The position numbers were made by a program, and so were the translations under genes. From Stenocarpella maydis (lineage: Eukaryota; Ascomycota; Sordariomycetes; Diaporthales; Diaporthaceae), in NCBI GenBank assembly GCA_002270565.1, contig NQMI01000023.1:412708-476707 (forward strand): a stretch of 64,000 bases of DNA, given 5' to 3'. This document shows, one piece after another, positions 35,482 to 46,318 of this stretch (its first letter is position 1; each line of letters starts with the position of its first letter). The notes under the pieces were generated by a model that did no database searches, was not told where the DNA came from, and worked only from the letters and a program-made list of their open reading frames with translations.

Positions 35482-36839
35482 ATGGCATCAGTGGACACCT
35501 CACCACTAGTGTACACTGACAGCGGCCCTGGTATAGTGATCAGCTCCTCTATACTGGCGTTCATCAGCACAATCTTTGTAGCGCTGCGATTTTGGTCGAG
35601 GAGATTGACGCGTCAGAACTTTGGCTTGGACGACTGGTTTTGTCTTGCCGCCCTCCTCTGTCACCATGCTCTCCTTGCCTCTGCAGGAGTAATGGTTTAC
35701 CCGGGGGGGCTCGGCCGAGATATCCGGCTAGTTGTAACGGAAGATCCTAACAACATCGTGAAATTGTTCCAGGTATGCAATATTTCTACCCCCGACCACC
35801 AGCAGTTTGTCAACAAGAGATCTTCTAGGGCCTCTTCGCAGCAGAAGTCGCGTATACTTTGAGCTCGCCTTTAATCAAGCTATCTGTGTTGGCATTCTAT
35901 TGGCGACTGTTCCCTACCACATTCGTCAAGACGGGCTGCAAAATCCTCGTTGTTGCAAGCATTATGTGGTTTATTGCAATTGGTATTCTGGACTTCATCC
36001 AGTGCCGCCCTTTAAAGGCGTTCTGGTTTCAGGAACTACAACTTCTCCCAACAACTCAATGCATTGATCCCACTTTGGCCTTTCTTGGTAACTCAATAGC
36101 CAATGCCATCATCGACTTCTTTACACTTATGCTGCCACTTCATGAGGTTTCCAAGCTACACATCTCAACCAAAAAGAAGTTCACTATTGGCAGTGTCTTC
36201 GTTCTAGGTGGCATGTAAGTAGACTAGTCAACTCGTCACAAGTGGCTTCTGCTGGAGACAAGCGTAAATACTGACCCACAAACTCAGAGCTTTTGCCGCA
36301 AGTCTTGTTCGCTCTATTTCCACCGGAATAATGGTGCGAGACGGTGTTACGAACTTTACACGTGAGTGGCGTTCTCCACATAGTTTTTGCTGGACCAAGC
36401 GCACTGACACAAGATCATTGGAGCAGTGCAATTTGTCACGTCGGGTATCGTCACTATCGTGGAGATATATGCAGCCATCATCGGTGCATGCATGCCAACA
36501 TTAATACCCGTCTACCGCCAGCTAAGATACGGCGACCCGCTCAAGAGCAGCACGGCTGGCTCTGCTGGTTTTTCAAACAAGACGCCTATAATCAAGGGGA
36601 GCAAGGGCACCAGTGCCCGGAGAAAACAATCCCGCACCTCTGGATCCTTTGAAAGACTATCCAACGACGAGAACCCCCGATTGCCAGACGACTTTCGTGA
36701 CAATCATCGCGTTAACATCAGTGGCCCTAGGGGGGATGAATTGAGAGATCTTGAGGGAGAAAGCTATCAGATGGACGGCGTATTGGTCACCCACAAGACG
36801 GTATGGTCTGAACACAAACAAGATAACAACATCGTCTGA
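35482..36839 (+). CDS. Rhodopsin-domain integral membrane protein, second copy of the family
   Basis: Four exons, 35482-35772, 35829-36214, 36288-36361 and 36427-36839, give 387 aa. Family motifs: VALRFWSRRLTRQNFGLDDW, LIKLSVLAFYWRLFPTTF, DFIQCRPLKAFW, CIDPTLAFLGNSIANAIIDFFTLMLP and VTIVEIYAAIIGACMPTLIPVYRQLRYGD. Seven hydrophobic helices and a ~110-residue hydrophilic tail are predicted. It is the same family as the protein at 10193, but the intron positions differ and sequence identity is modest, so it is not a recent tandem duplicate. It lies next to the PKS/oxoamine-synthase block; genes of this family are often found beside fungal biosynthetic clusters, but a transport role has not been shown from sequence. 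Confidence 0.86.
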
Positions 36840-37429
36840 TGGCTGGCTTGGGTGGTCAGTTAGATAATAGTACTGATTTGTGAGACTGCTTGACTGTTAT
36901 TATTATAGACATATCAGGTTGCACCTTGTTTCAGGGATCACTTAACTGTTTTCAATGTTTCCATCAGAGCAGCTGGCTGCTAATTATCAATTCAATCTGC
37001 TCCTTCTTCAAAGAACCCGCACGTCTCGAGATCAGACATATCTTGTTAAAATATTTTTAATGAGGGCATATTCTTATTGCAGGCATAGTACTTGACAAGG
37101 TTACTCATGCTGAAGCCATTTTATTTCAGGACGCTCTTGATACGGATCTGTACTCTATTTAGATTTTGTCCGGTTGACTTGTCGGGAGATGAGCATCCAG
37201 AGTTAAATTAGGTTTGCACCCAAGCCTCTGCATCCCATAAGCTTCTCAACCCTCCCCTTTTCCTGGCAAGTAGCTCTTTGGGGATCCTACATTAACTATT
37301 CAGCTATTTATACCTCTACGATAACGTCATACCTACGGATAGTATTTAGTATGAGGGGGTAGATATTAAAGTATGGGATATAGACTGGGTCTCCAGTATA
37401 TCGATGAGTGAATGATTCGTTTTATACCT
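36840..37429. other. Intergenic
   Basis: 3' flank of the membrane protein gene; AT-rich in part. The palindrome TACCTAGGTA is at 37425-37434. Nothing else recognised. Confidence 0.5.
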
Positions 37430-37925
37430 AGGTAGTTGATAACCCTTATAGCCTCGTCTAATATTAAAATGCTACTGCATTCCTTAGGCACAATGGCCCG
37501 GGCAACGCAGAGGAGGTGCTTCTGACCGTGCAATAAGTAAGATTGGATATCTTCGGACCTGGGCCGCGTACAAAGGGATATCGGGCGAGACAAGGACCTT
37601 CCCCAGGTCAGTATCATTGACATCTGCTGTTGCTGTTCTGGTTGCCGCTAAGTCGCGGTATCGATCGAGAGTGAGGTTCGTCTGCAGGGTTCCGGGAAGG
37701 GGCACTGGGTCCTGACGAGCTGTGATAATATAATGCCTGAGATCTTCGGGTTTGTTTGTGTGACATCGATCCCATCAATACAGATGCTACTTAAATACCG
37801 AGTCTCGACTTAACATACGGAAAATTGCGAGTATCAGGGACGGTTTGCCACTTCCTGTGCGGCCACGTATAGCGACCTTCTGGCCAGGCTGGATCATGAT
37901 AGAAACATCCCTCAGCGTAAGTATT
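37430..37925 (-). pseudogene. ABC transporter nucleotide-binding domain relic (ABCC/MRP-like)
   Basis: Read on the minus strand, three frames together give the second nucleotide-binding domain of a full ABC exporter: [24 protein letters not shown] (Walker A, with Pro replacing the usual Ser/Thr after GK), then IDGIDV, QDPVPLPGTLQTNLTLD (Q-loop region), then HGQKHLLCVARAI (remains of the signature) and SSILILDEA (Walker B). Frame changes and in-frame stops, plus the absence of any transmembrane part upstream, show that only a fragment remains. The PGT-x-NL wording fits the ABCC (multidrug resistance protein) class. The fumonisin cluster contains an ABCC-type gene, FUM19, so this could be the remains of an exporter of the neighbouring pathway; a relic of an unrelated MRP is equally possible. 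Confidence 0.78.
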
Positions 37926-37988
37926 CGAGCATGATGCATTCATATCTGTGACTTGTATCTCGCTTCTGGGGGCCCACGACCGCTAGTA

Positions 37989-38587
37989 AACGTCGGCCTA
38001 CCTAGCTTTTCAGGATTGCCTACCCAGCTCAACCCTAGTCGCCCACCTAGTATAAGCATTAAGTATACAGCTTATTAGGAATTCTTGTACCTCTTAAAGA
38101 GGAAAAGAGCTACCTGCTACCCTAGCCCTTTAGATTCTTTACCTAGTAGGCTTTCCGTATACCTAGTGGGCTTTAAGTACACCTAAAAAAAGGGCCCTGC
38201 ACACGCCCAGAAGAACGGCCCTCTACATATACCTAGAGGAAGGGACCCCACACACCTAGAGGAAGGGCCCTTCCTCTAAATATATAGAGGGGTTTTATCT
38301 AAGCATATAAAGGGCCCTTGCTCTAGGTATATTGACGGCCCTTCCTCTAGGTGTATAGAGGGCCCTTCCTCTGGGCGTATGGAGTGGTTTAAGACGCGTT
38401 AAGGGGCTTCATGATGTGTTAAGGGGCTCTGTAATGTGTTAAGGGGCTCTGAGAGCTTTAAAGCGTGGTATTTTAGAAAGGAGATATAAGAAATTATAGT
38501 GGGCTGCACGCTAAATATTTTGTACTGGGTGGGTAAATAGGGTCGAGCTGGGTAGGCGGTCCTGAAAAGCTGGGTAGGCGGATGTTG
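37989..38587. mobile_element. TIR-bounded hairpin-rich element, non-autonomous (MITE-like)
   Basis: About 60 bp at 37989-38050 is repeated in inverted form at 38521-38587 with moderate divergence; shared words include CCTACC, AGCTTTTCAGGA and GCCTACCCAGCTC. The 600-bp unit codes for nothing. Its interior carries many copies of AGAGGAAGGGCCC and its reverse complement (38215-38375) and three GTTAAGGGGCT units (about 38397-38450), so the whole unit could fold as a long hairpin. No convincing target-site duplication found. Most likely a miniature inverted-repeat transposon. Confidence 0.65.
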
Positions 38588-41500
38588 ACTGACCGACCGG
38601 CAGACGTACGAGATGGGAGTCCTCGACCTCGGGAGGACTTCCCAATTCAAAGGTCTTGAGACTAGTTCTAGTGCCAATGCATGTCTCAGGCTCCGTCCAC
38701 GACGAAATGAGACAACCGGAGAGTCATTGAAATCGACGACGGTGTGCAGATACTGATTGCGCTATCGCTGGTTGGGGCCGGGGCAAAAGACAACAAATGT
38801 TACCAATAGCACAGCGGAGGAGGTGACGAAAAGGTCGAGGACAAGATCGAGCCACCGCTTGATGCAAAATAAAAGATAGTACGGCTTCTGGGGTTCTTCC
38901 GGGTGCTGAAGTGATGACGTGCGAAACGATGAATGCAGCTCGAATTCTCGCTATGTGACAAGGCCGTCGACCAATTTTGGTTCATTAGTGGAGAGAGGTG
39001 CCTGCGCGGACAGGTCCAGATGCCGCATCTGGCCCGATGTCCGTAGATAAAGCATTAGAAGGGTGCACAGGACCAGGACCGCGACAGAAAATATGGCAGC
39101 TAAACGTACCCGGCCCACATGAGCGCCCTCGATTTGGTACAGCCTGATACGGCCGCCATTTTAAACTAAAAATCTATTATTATAGCAAAACAAACCCATA
39201 TATGCTATGCACAGAACAATAAAGAATACAGATGTACATTCCCCGAGATCGCGCGCTGCTCTGGAATGAGCCTTGGCGGTTGTATATTCGCTACTGCAAA
39301 ATCTATCTATCCGGGGTACTTGGGTTTTGGACGGCGGCGAAGTCCGCTGATCACCGAGCGAGCCCCTTGAGTGGCGCTTGATATCGCTGAGTACTAGCCT
39401 GAGGTGACGTATCTGCAAAAACAAAAAAAGAAAGAAAAGAAGGAAAGAAGAAGACAATGAAGGAAAAGAAATAAATTGAAAAACGCCAACGTTGTATGAG
39501 TGGTACGGAGATAGTAAGACACGCGAGAACATCGAAAGCCACAAATGAGCAGCAAACGTGTAGCTCGTGTGACCTGTCCGACTATAAATCCTCAAACATG
39601 CATGCAGGACATGATACGATTTTGAAAGCCTCAGCATCGATCTTCCTGTGCCATTGGATGACATTCCCGCCACGGTGCCCCCTGTGTCACCCAGGTCTTC
39701 CGACATCTAAGAAGAAGATGAGCTATCCAGAGCTGTAACAAGCCACACGCGCTTCAAGGGTTCTTCCCGGCTACCAGTCCAAGATCGTTCGCATGGATTG
39801 TGCTTCGGTTCAAATTCCGGCAGCCTGGGTGAAAAATTCCGAGCTCACCCCCGAAGGATAGTGTAATTAGCTGGATATCCAACGTATACTACATAGATCG
39901 TTCCCCTACTGAATTGTCGGGGCTCGCAAGCCAGGTTTTGGGCGCTGATGCTTGAGCTATGGACAGCTACGCGTAGTACTATTTAGAGTGCTTAATCGCA
40001 GAGCAGACCTTATATATACTTATGCAGAGTATGGCCGTCAACTAATAGACAAATCAACCACTATTCACTCGTATGTATTCCGCGCCGGCTGAAGTCATTC
40101 CCAGTATTCCGCCAGTCACGACAAAAGAAATTTGCATTTGAATCAACCGGCAGATGTGACGTAGCCAGTTCCGGGATTGGAAATCGGGGGGGCCAACCAG
40201 CGTCTAGTGTAAAGGGGGCCATTATTGCCGCTCGCGAACACTGCCATGTCAACGGGAGATCGGCATTTTCGAACCATGGCAGAGTCAAACTCAAAATGCC
40301 GACATGATATACAGGGTCACCCGGAGCGATTCAGCAGCGACACGGGGAAGGCAATGCAGCTGAGAGCTGGTGTCAAACTGATAAGCAGCTCCTGTGAATC
40401 TTGACTCGGGCTGGTATCTTCAGGGAGTTCATTTTGAAGCCGTCGGCGACCGAGGGGTCCGATGCAGGGGTCACATCGCAGATCCGCAGGCGACGGAGAG
40501 ATGTATTGAGATCGAGGATAGATCCAGTAGCAGCCAGCCAGAAGAGCTACCATACGGGCTGACGGGTCGGGGTATGACTAAGGGAAGCCTGCATGAGGTA
40601 GCTTTTGAGCTTGTAGGTAGCATTATACCTTGCGTGCTGCACAAGACTGCGTCGTCTGAATATCTGCAGACTAGTTATCAGCCCTCTGGGGTGTGGTTTC
40701 GGGTGCTAGCCACGTTTAGCGGATCATGGGCCGTTGAGTGTTACCTCGAGGTTGCATTGGAGGCCGAACAACTGGCTCCATTGGCAGCTACGCCGAACGT
40801 GGAGGGACAAGGGGTAGAGGGTATAAGGGGTGATGTGGATCGCGGGCTCAAACCGCTTTTCGAGGCCAAGGAAACCTTGCTGTGGCCTGACCTCTGCTGA
40901 TTAGACTTTGGTAGAAAAACAGGCCAAGACGACACTTCGATTGCCACTCCTTCACTCATGGCTCTGCCATTGTAGTTACCGTACCAAGACGACAGTGTCG
41001 AGCTTCTCCCTCAAGTTGAAGCCTCCCGCCTGTCGTCGACATGCGCGCGTGTATATTGCGACCCATCTACCCAACCTCAAACATCATGATGTTTGTCTTG
41101 ATAATAAGGGACGTGACAATTCGGAAGATTTTTCCATGAGCTTTGACCTAGTGCCCAGCGCGGCCCCCCCCACACACATGGTATATAGCCCCACACTTAT
41201 ACCCAGGTCTAGCCTTACTCCTGACTGGAATTGAGTTTGCTGGCTGATTCACCGATGTAATATTTCTGGTCGTGTATTTCTCATCGTGTCTATTGTTACC
41301 GTTGCTCGTCAACGGCAGCGGACCAGACCGGTCTAAAAGCGCCGTTGCGTCAGCGTGAAATGAAATCCTTCTGCGACTCGTCATATCAAAACAACGCCTC
41401 CTCCGTATTGCGTCACTGTTAAGACATGGCGTGAGCTGTATCCGGAGTGGTTCAAACAATCGTTGAGCTTCATTCAGAGACAACTAGCGTAAATAGTCAA

Positions 41501-42311
41501 TATGACACTAGCTTCGGAAACAGAATGTTATTCACGGCCCATCAACGGACAGATGCTTGGTTGCGACCAAGTTTGGGCGTTTGGAATCCCTGCAACCGAT
41601 TTCTGCAGGTTCCTGCCAGGGTAATAAGGCGTCAGACATGCAGCGGCTATAGCTGCAGGTCAATATAGGAGTTAATTAGCAGTCGTATTAAGAACAGCAG
41701 CCCGCATTCATAAGGTCCCACAATGGCGGGATTGGCCGGAGTACAGGCCAAAGGCCCACACGATGGTTGAGACCACGATGCTAAGAAGGAACCAAATCAT
41801 TTGAATATATGACCACTGATCACCCATCCATACTAATGCCTAGTAGCTTAACTTCTTCTCCGGCTTCGCGGACCAACACACTACGTGCAGGGCCTGCAGA
41901 GGCTGGATCCCGGCATACCCATCCCTGAAGACCCCGTCACGGAATGTCGGTGATGCACAAGATACTGGCCGGAAGGTACGATTTTAAGGTTCCCCGCCGG
42001 AAGCCATCAGAGCAAGAACAGCTGGCTGGCCATTTAATCAGGCCAGAAATAAAGAGGTCAGTCGTTGGAATTCCAGTCTTGCGTTTTTTGTTTTCCACAA
42101 GCTCTCTTGTCTCGGGAGCTGAAAGTAACAAAACCACCTCGGCACGAATAACCCCAATGGAAATTGTTTGCTGACTTGCGTCCCGCTGTCTCTTCTACAC
42201 AGCCCTCCTGATGTACCGGAAAGCACCGAGTCCCCTGTTGCAACAAGACTTGAACGATCTACGTTGGGAGCAGGCCCTTCTCCACCCGACACAGGTAGCA
42301 AGATTTCTGCC
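38588..42311. other. Gene-poor region, 3.7 kb
   Basis: No recognised gene. A 168-codon frame at 40394-40900 (+) has no known motif and a strong overlapping frame on the other strand; I do not call it. A purine/pyrimidine-biased stretch lies at about 39420-39475. A possible first exon of the photoreceptor gene (ATG at 41945, followed by a GTACGA donor) lies near the right end, with the acceptor CTACACAG at about 42200. Confidence 0.4.
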
Positions 42312-44338
42312 ATGTCGCTCCGCTCGGCCGAGTCATCATCTCAGACGCGCATAACGACGCCTAGCCCCCCACCTGTGGATATCGCACTGCCTGCGCTGCA
42401 AGCCACGAGCCTTGAACACCCCGAACGCCTTGAGCCTCTTTGCGAAGAGGAGATAGACCCCGGCAGCTTCGACCTCGTCCTACCTGATACCGAACACAGG
42501 ACCCTGTACTCGCTGGAAGAGCGGTCCGAGTTTCTATTCTCCTCACAACATCTGAGGATAATCTTTTCCGACTTCGCTCTTTACCAACGCTTTTCCAATT
42601 TCATGAGCACCCACCGACCAAGGTCCGTCCCCTTGCTGGTCTTTTACCTAGACGCTGTCAAGGCATTGGCGGCTTTGAAGTACGCGAATGCCGTCAGCGA
42701 GGCGCTGGAGCCCCTGGAAGGGCACGATTTCACTCGACAAATCGCTGACCCGCCAAAGGCAGTGAATGACTGCCTACAGAGGAAAGCCAATGCCTCCTTC
42801 GAGGTAATAGCCCAAGAGGAGCTGCCCGCTTTTATCACACATGTATGGATGGAGTTCGTTGAGATTTCCATTCAGAGACGCATTGTGGGGTCCATGCCTG
42901 CGCATCTAAAGGAGTAAGTTACCGCATTATCTATCCATTTCGCTGTCTATTGTAAGGCTTGGAACTATGAATCCTGCGGTAGCGATGCAAGTTTGAGTTC
43001 GTGCTAAAAGTTTGGGCGTCGTGAAATGTAGCATGTCCGAAGGTCTAGCCGAAACTTTCTGCCTCACCGATCCCTCACGTTATGACAACCCCATTATCTT
43101 CGCTTCTGAGGGTATGTACCACAATGCTTTCTTTCAATCCATACCAACGGAAAAAAATCTGGCGCCTCTGCAAAGATTTCACGAATAATGACATCCAGTG
43201 ATCCAACGCAGAATTCCACAGGACCACCCAGTATGGCACCAAATTCGTCATAGGCCGGAACTGCCGTTTCCTTCAAGGGCCCAAGACCAATCCCTTCAGC
43301 GTGAGGCGCATCAGGGAGAAGCTTGAGGCCGGCAAGGAGCACTACGAAACATTCCTGAACTACAGGAGAGATGGCTCCCCGTTCATGAACCTGCTCATGT
43401 GCACCCCTCTGATGGATTCCAGGGGCAGGGTGCGCTATTTCCTCGGCGCCCAAGTGGACGTATCAGGGCTGGCCCAGGAATGTGCTGGGCTGGACTATTT
43501 GAAACGTCACCTGGAGAGCCAACCCGAAGGCGAAAACGATGAGTCAGTCGAGGAGAGAGCAGCTAATGCACAAGGCGAGCGCGAGGCTAAGGAGGAGCCA
43601 AAGGACGAATTCCAAGAGCTGAGTGAAATGTTCAACTCGCACGAGCTGGACACCATCCGCAAGCACGGAGGGGCGATGTACCGGCCTCTGCAAGACCTGG
43701 GGCAGACAAACGGGGCCGGCTGTCCAAGGGAACGGGTCGTGATTGAACCTGACTCGGACGGGAGTGGCAGTGGCGACGCCAGCCCGGACGACACCATCAC
43801 TGGCCCTGCTGTTCCATCCGGGGCCCGGGGGGGCCCGCTGGTTCGAGACGGAACGACCGCACCGCTGTCTTCCAGGGCATCGACCCCGGCCGGCGGGCAA
43901 TTACTCAACAAGGGCGGCCACATGACGGGCGCGTACAGGCACTACCTCCTGGTGCGCCCCTACCCGAGCCTCCGGGTCCTCTTCGCCTCACCATCCCTGC
44001 GCATCCCCGGAATACTGCAGTCCAACTTCATGGAGCGGATCGGAGGTTCCGGGCGCGTCCGGGACCAGGTGCAGCAAGCAATGGCCGACGGCCGCCGGGT
44101 CACCGCCAAGGTGCGCTGGGTCTCCAGCCCTCGCCGGAATGTAGAGCACAGCCGGCCGAGGTGGATCCATGCTACGCCCCTGATCGGCAGCAACGGCGGG
44201 GTGGGGGTGTGGATGGTCGTGATAGTGGACGAGGAAGAGGAGGATGCGGAGCAAAGGCCTGCCAAGCAGCAAAGAATACAGCAGCGGTTTGGGCTCTCGG
44301 CACCGCCACGGGTAATCAATACGAGGGCCACGCCATGA
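42312..44338 (+). CDS. RGS-LOV blue-light photoreceptor
   Basis: Exons 42312-42913, 43032-43111 and 43212-44338 give 602 aa from the first in-frame ATG; the frame is open further upstream to an acceptor near 42200, so a 5' exon may add about 35 residues or more. Residues 75-195 are an RGS-type helical domain (FSDFALYQRFSNFM ... LPLVFYLDA-like pattern). Residues 208-325 are a LOV domain with the flavin-binding, photo-adduct motif GRNCRFLQGP (Cys245) and NYRRDGSPFMNLL. A charged helical linker follows, then a second PAS-like segment (about 470-575; HYLLVRPYPSLRVLFASPSL) and a basic/acidic tail. RGS-LOV proteins such as BcLOV4 of Botrytis bind FMN, form a cysteinyl adduct in blue light and then bind anionic membrane lipids. 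All key LOV residues are present, so light sensing is expected; G-protein regulation is inferred from the RGS part. Confidence 0.9.
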
Positions 44339-45185
44339 GAGGGAAGGCCTGGGACGATGTAATGACGCCTACATACCTGCCTAGGAAGGCGCGTGCTCAA
44401 GACAGACATGAGTTGACTATGGGTCTCCCGGTATTCGTTGGAGAGATACTCTGTAGACCCAACGCGTACCAGCTGCCTACTAGTAGGGGTTACCTATGCA
44501 TGGTCTTGTACACTTTGATTAACTTTGCAAAGTATTACTTATGCTTATTCTGTGCAGGCCACATAAGCCATTGTCTAGTAAGAGAGTACCAACTCAGCCC
44601 ACCCGCAAGGATTCTGTCGCCCAGCAAACACTTGGGCACCTTCACGTCCGAACACCAGATTGCTCCCAGATTATACTCAGGGCGGTCTTTATAATTGATA
44701 GGAGTATTAACATGGAAGGTAAGGATTTTGAAGCACTTCTTCTTAAGCCGTGCGGGTCCCAAGTCAGTTGTGTCCATCCTACCATTTGTAGCACGTAGAT
44801 CGGAACTTCACGTGTTGTACACTAGAGTATGCACAGGTATAGGCTTGTTCGATAAGACCCATTAATCACAAGTGGTCCTTTTATCCCAGTCCCTCGGGAT
44901 AGAAACGCGGAACAAGGAGAGGCAACTTCGGCATCATCACAGTCTTCTGCATGAGCCGCATGGCTTTTCAAAACTGGACCTGGTGACATAATTCTACTCC
45001 GTGCGGCCACTCAGCGCAACATGCACGGCCCAACCTCGGCAACTCCCAGCCTAGCCGCCCCGCCCCCGCCCCCGCCCTGCCGCCTTCAAGTCTCCATATT
45101 TCGGCGAATATCCGGCCCACCCTCGAGAAAATTTGTATGCAAGAACTACAAGAAGCTTCTATTTCAAGTCTTTTCAACAGTCAAC
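44339..45185. other. Intergenic
   Basis: 3' flank of the photoreceptor gene and 5' flank of the tRNA gene. No coding sequence recognised. Confidence 0.5.
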
Positions 45186-45285
45186 GGTCCCATGGCTCAG
45201 TTGGTCAGCGCGTGGTACTAATAGTTCCTCTACAGAGGAATCATAAGTGATGCCAAGGTCGAGAGTTCGAGCCTCTCTGGGACCA
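45186..45285 (+). tRNA. tRNA-Ile (anticodon AAT) with intron
   Basis: The sequence folds as a complete tRNA. Acceptor stem GGTCCCA (45186-45192) pairs with TGGGACC (45278-45284), discriminator A at 45285. D arm GCTCAGTTGGTCAGCGC (one mismatch). Anticodon stem TGGTA/TGCCA with loop CTAATA...A, anticodon AAT. T arm GAGAG-TTCGAGC-CTCTC. A 26-nt intron lies at 45224-45249, directly after position 37, the canonical place for nuclear tRNA introns. A and B box promoters are internal. The CCA end is not encoded, as expected in a eukaryote. Confidence 0.93.
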
Positions 45286-46318
45286 TGTCGTACTTTTTGC
45301 AGGATCTCAAGTGCTGCAGAGGATGTTTTTGCGCTCGTGATGCTCCCGGAGTGCGGGCGGGATCCATGTACGGACGGCGTGGACAAGAAATACATTCGCT
45401 TGGCTAGGTTCACTATTGAGCTATGCTTTGACTTTTTGTACTGTGGTCTGTATGCTGTGGACCAGCGCACCAGTACTTAGCTTGAATTGCTGCGCAAGGC
45501 GCATGTCTGCCAAAATACTGTAAAATGATAGATATGTGGTGCTTGATGGGATAAGTAGCTCTTGTCGAACGCTAGTAAACAGTGTTGGTTGGTCGAATTG
45601 TACATACTCGGTCAACCGAATATTTACCGGCATCCCAGTTTTTGCTGGACCAAGTGATCCCATGGCGATATTATAAAATGATTTTCTAATCTACCAAAAC
45701 AAGCCTCAAACTGAGTCGCAGAGACCGATGTCGTGTCAAACATACAGTGATCTGGAGCCTCCAAAACCGGACTCAGAGGTGGCATCCTGAGGCAGCAAAT
45801 AAACTTATATCTATTTAACATCTTCACACATAACCACATAGTCTCAGCACCAACGATACACCCAGGGCAAGAAGGTGCAGCAGTCTGGCTCTGATTTGGG
45901 TCGATCAGGCCGCTGCCAGGCATTCCAACGCTCCGCTACCCATGTGCGCAGTTACAAGAATGCAAGTCCTGAGCCACTTTGGGGCTGCCATTTCGGTGAC
46001 CACACAATCGCACCATTACGTATGGTCACAACTTGCAACCGGGGCAAGCAAAGAGATCATTATTAGCTGTATTTCCATTTTTGCGAAAGAACACACATCC
46101 AAGTGTGGGTGTCTGGTGGCTACGCCGTGCACTGGATGCCTGCCGGCCGAGTCCGGCTTTACTGTGCAATGTCTTATCTTTATCGACCAATCGATAAACG
46201 TAGTGCGGGGGCTGCGGTCGATAAAGCCGCTACACCTACTCCTATGTTTGAAGGCGCCACTGCAGCTCTTCATCAGCACCAAAGTTTTTGTTGCTCACAG
46301 ACATCATAACCCAGCATC
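45286..46318. other. Intergenic
   Basis: Between the tRNA and the Urc4-like gene; holds the promoter of the latter. Short open frames here are chance. Nothing else recognised. Confidence 0.5.

Noticed and set aside
38161..38460. CRISPR-like spaced repeats
   Set aside because: Eukaryotic DNA; the repeats are in both orientations with irregular spacing inside a TIR element.
39807..39830. B-box-like word GGTTCAAATTCC suggesting a tRNA
   Set aside because: No acceptor stem, D arm or A box upstream; no cloverleaf can be formed.
40394..40900. 168-codon open frame on the plus strand
   Set aside because: No family motif and a comparably long frame on the opposite strand; could be real but cannot be supported.
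45174..45470. Minus-strand open frame over the tRNA gene
   Set aside because: Overlaps a well-formed tRNA; the frame is a shadow.
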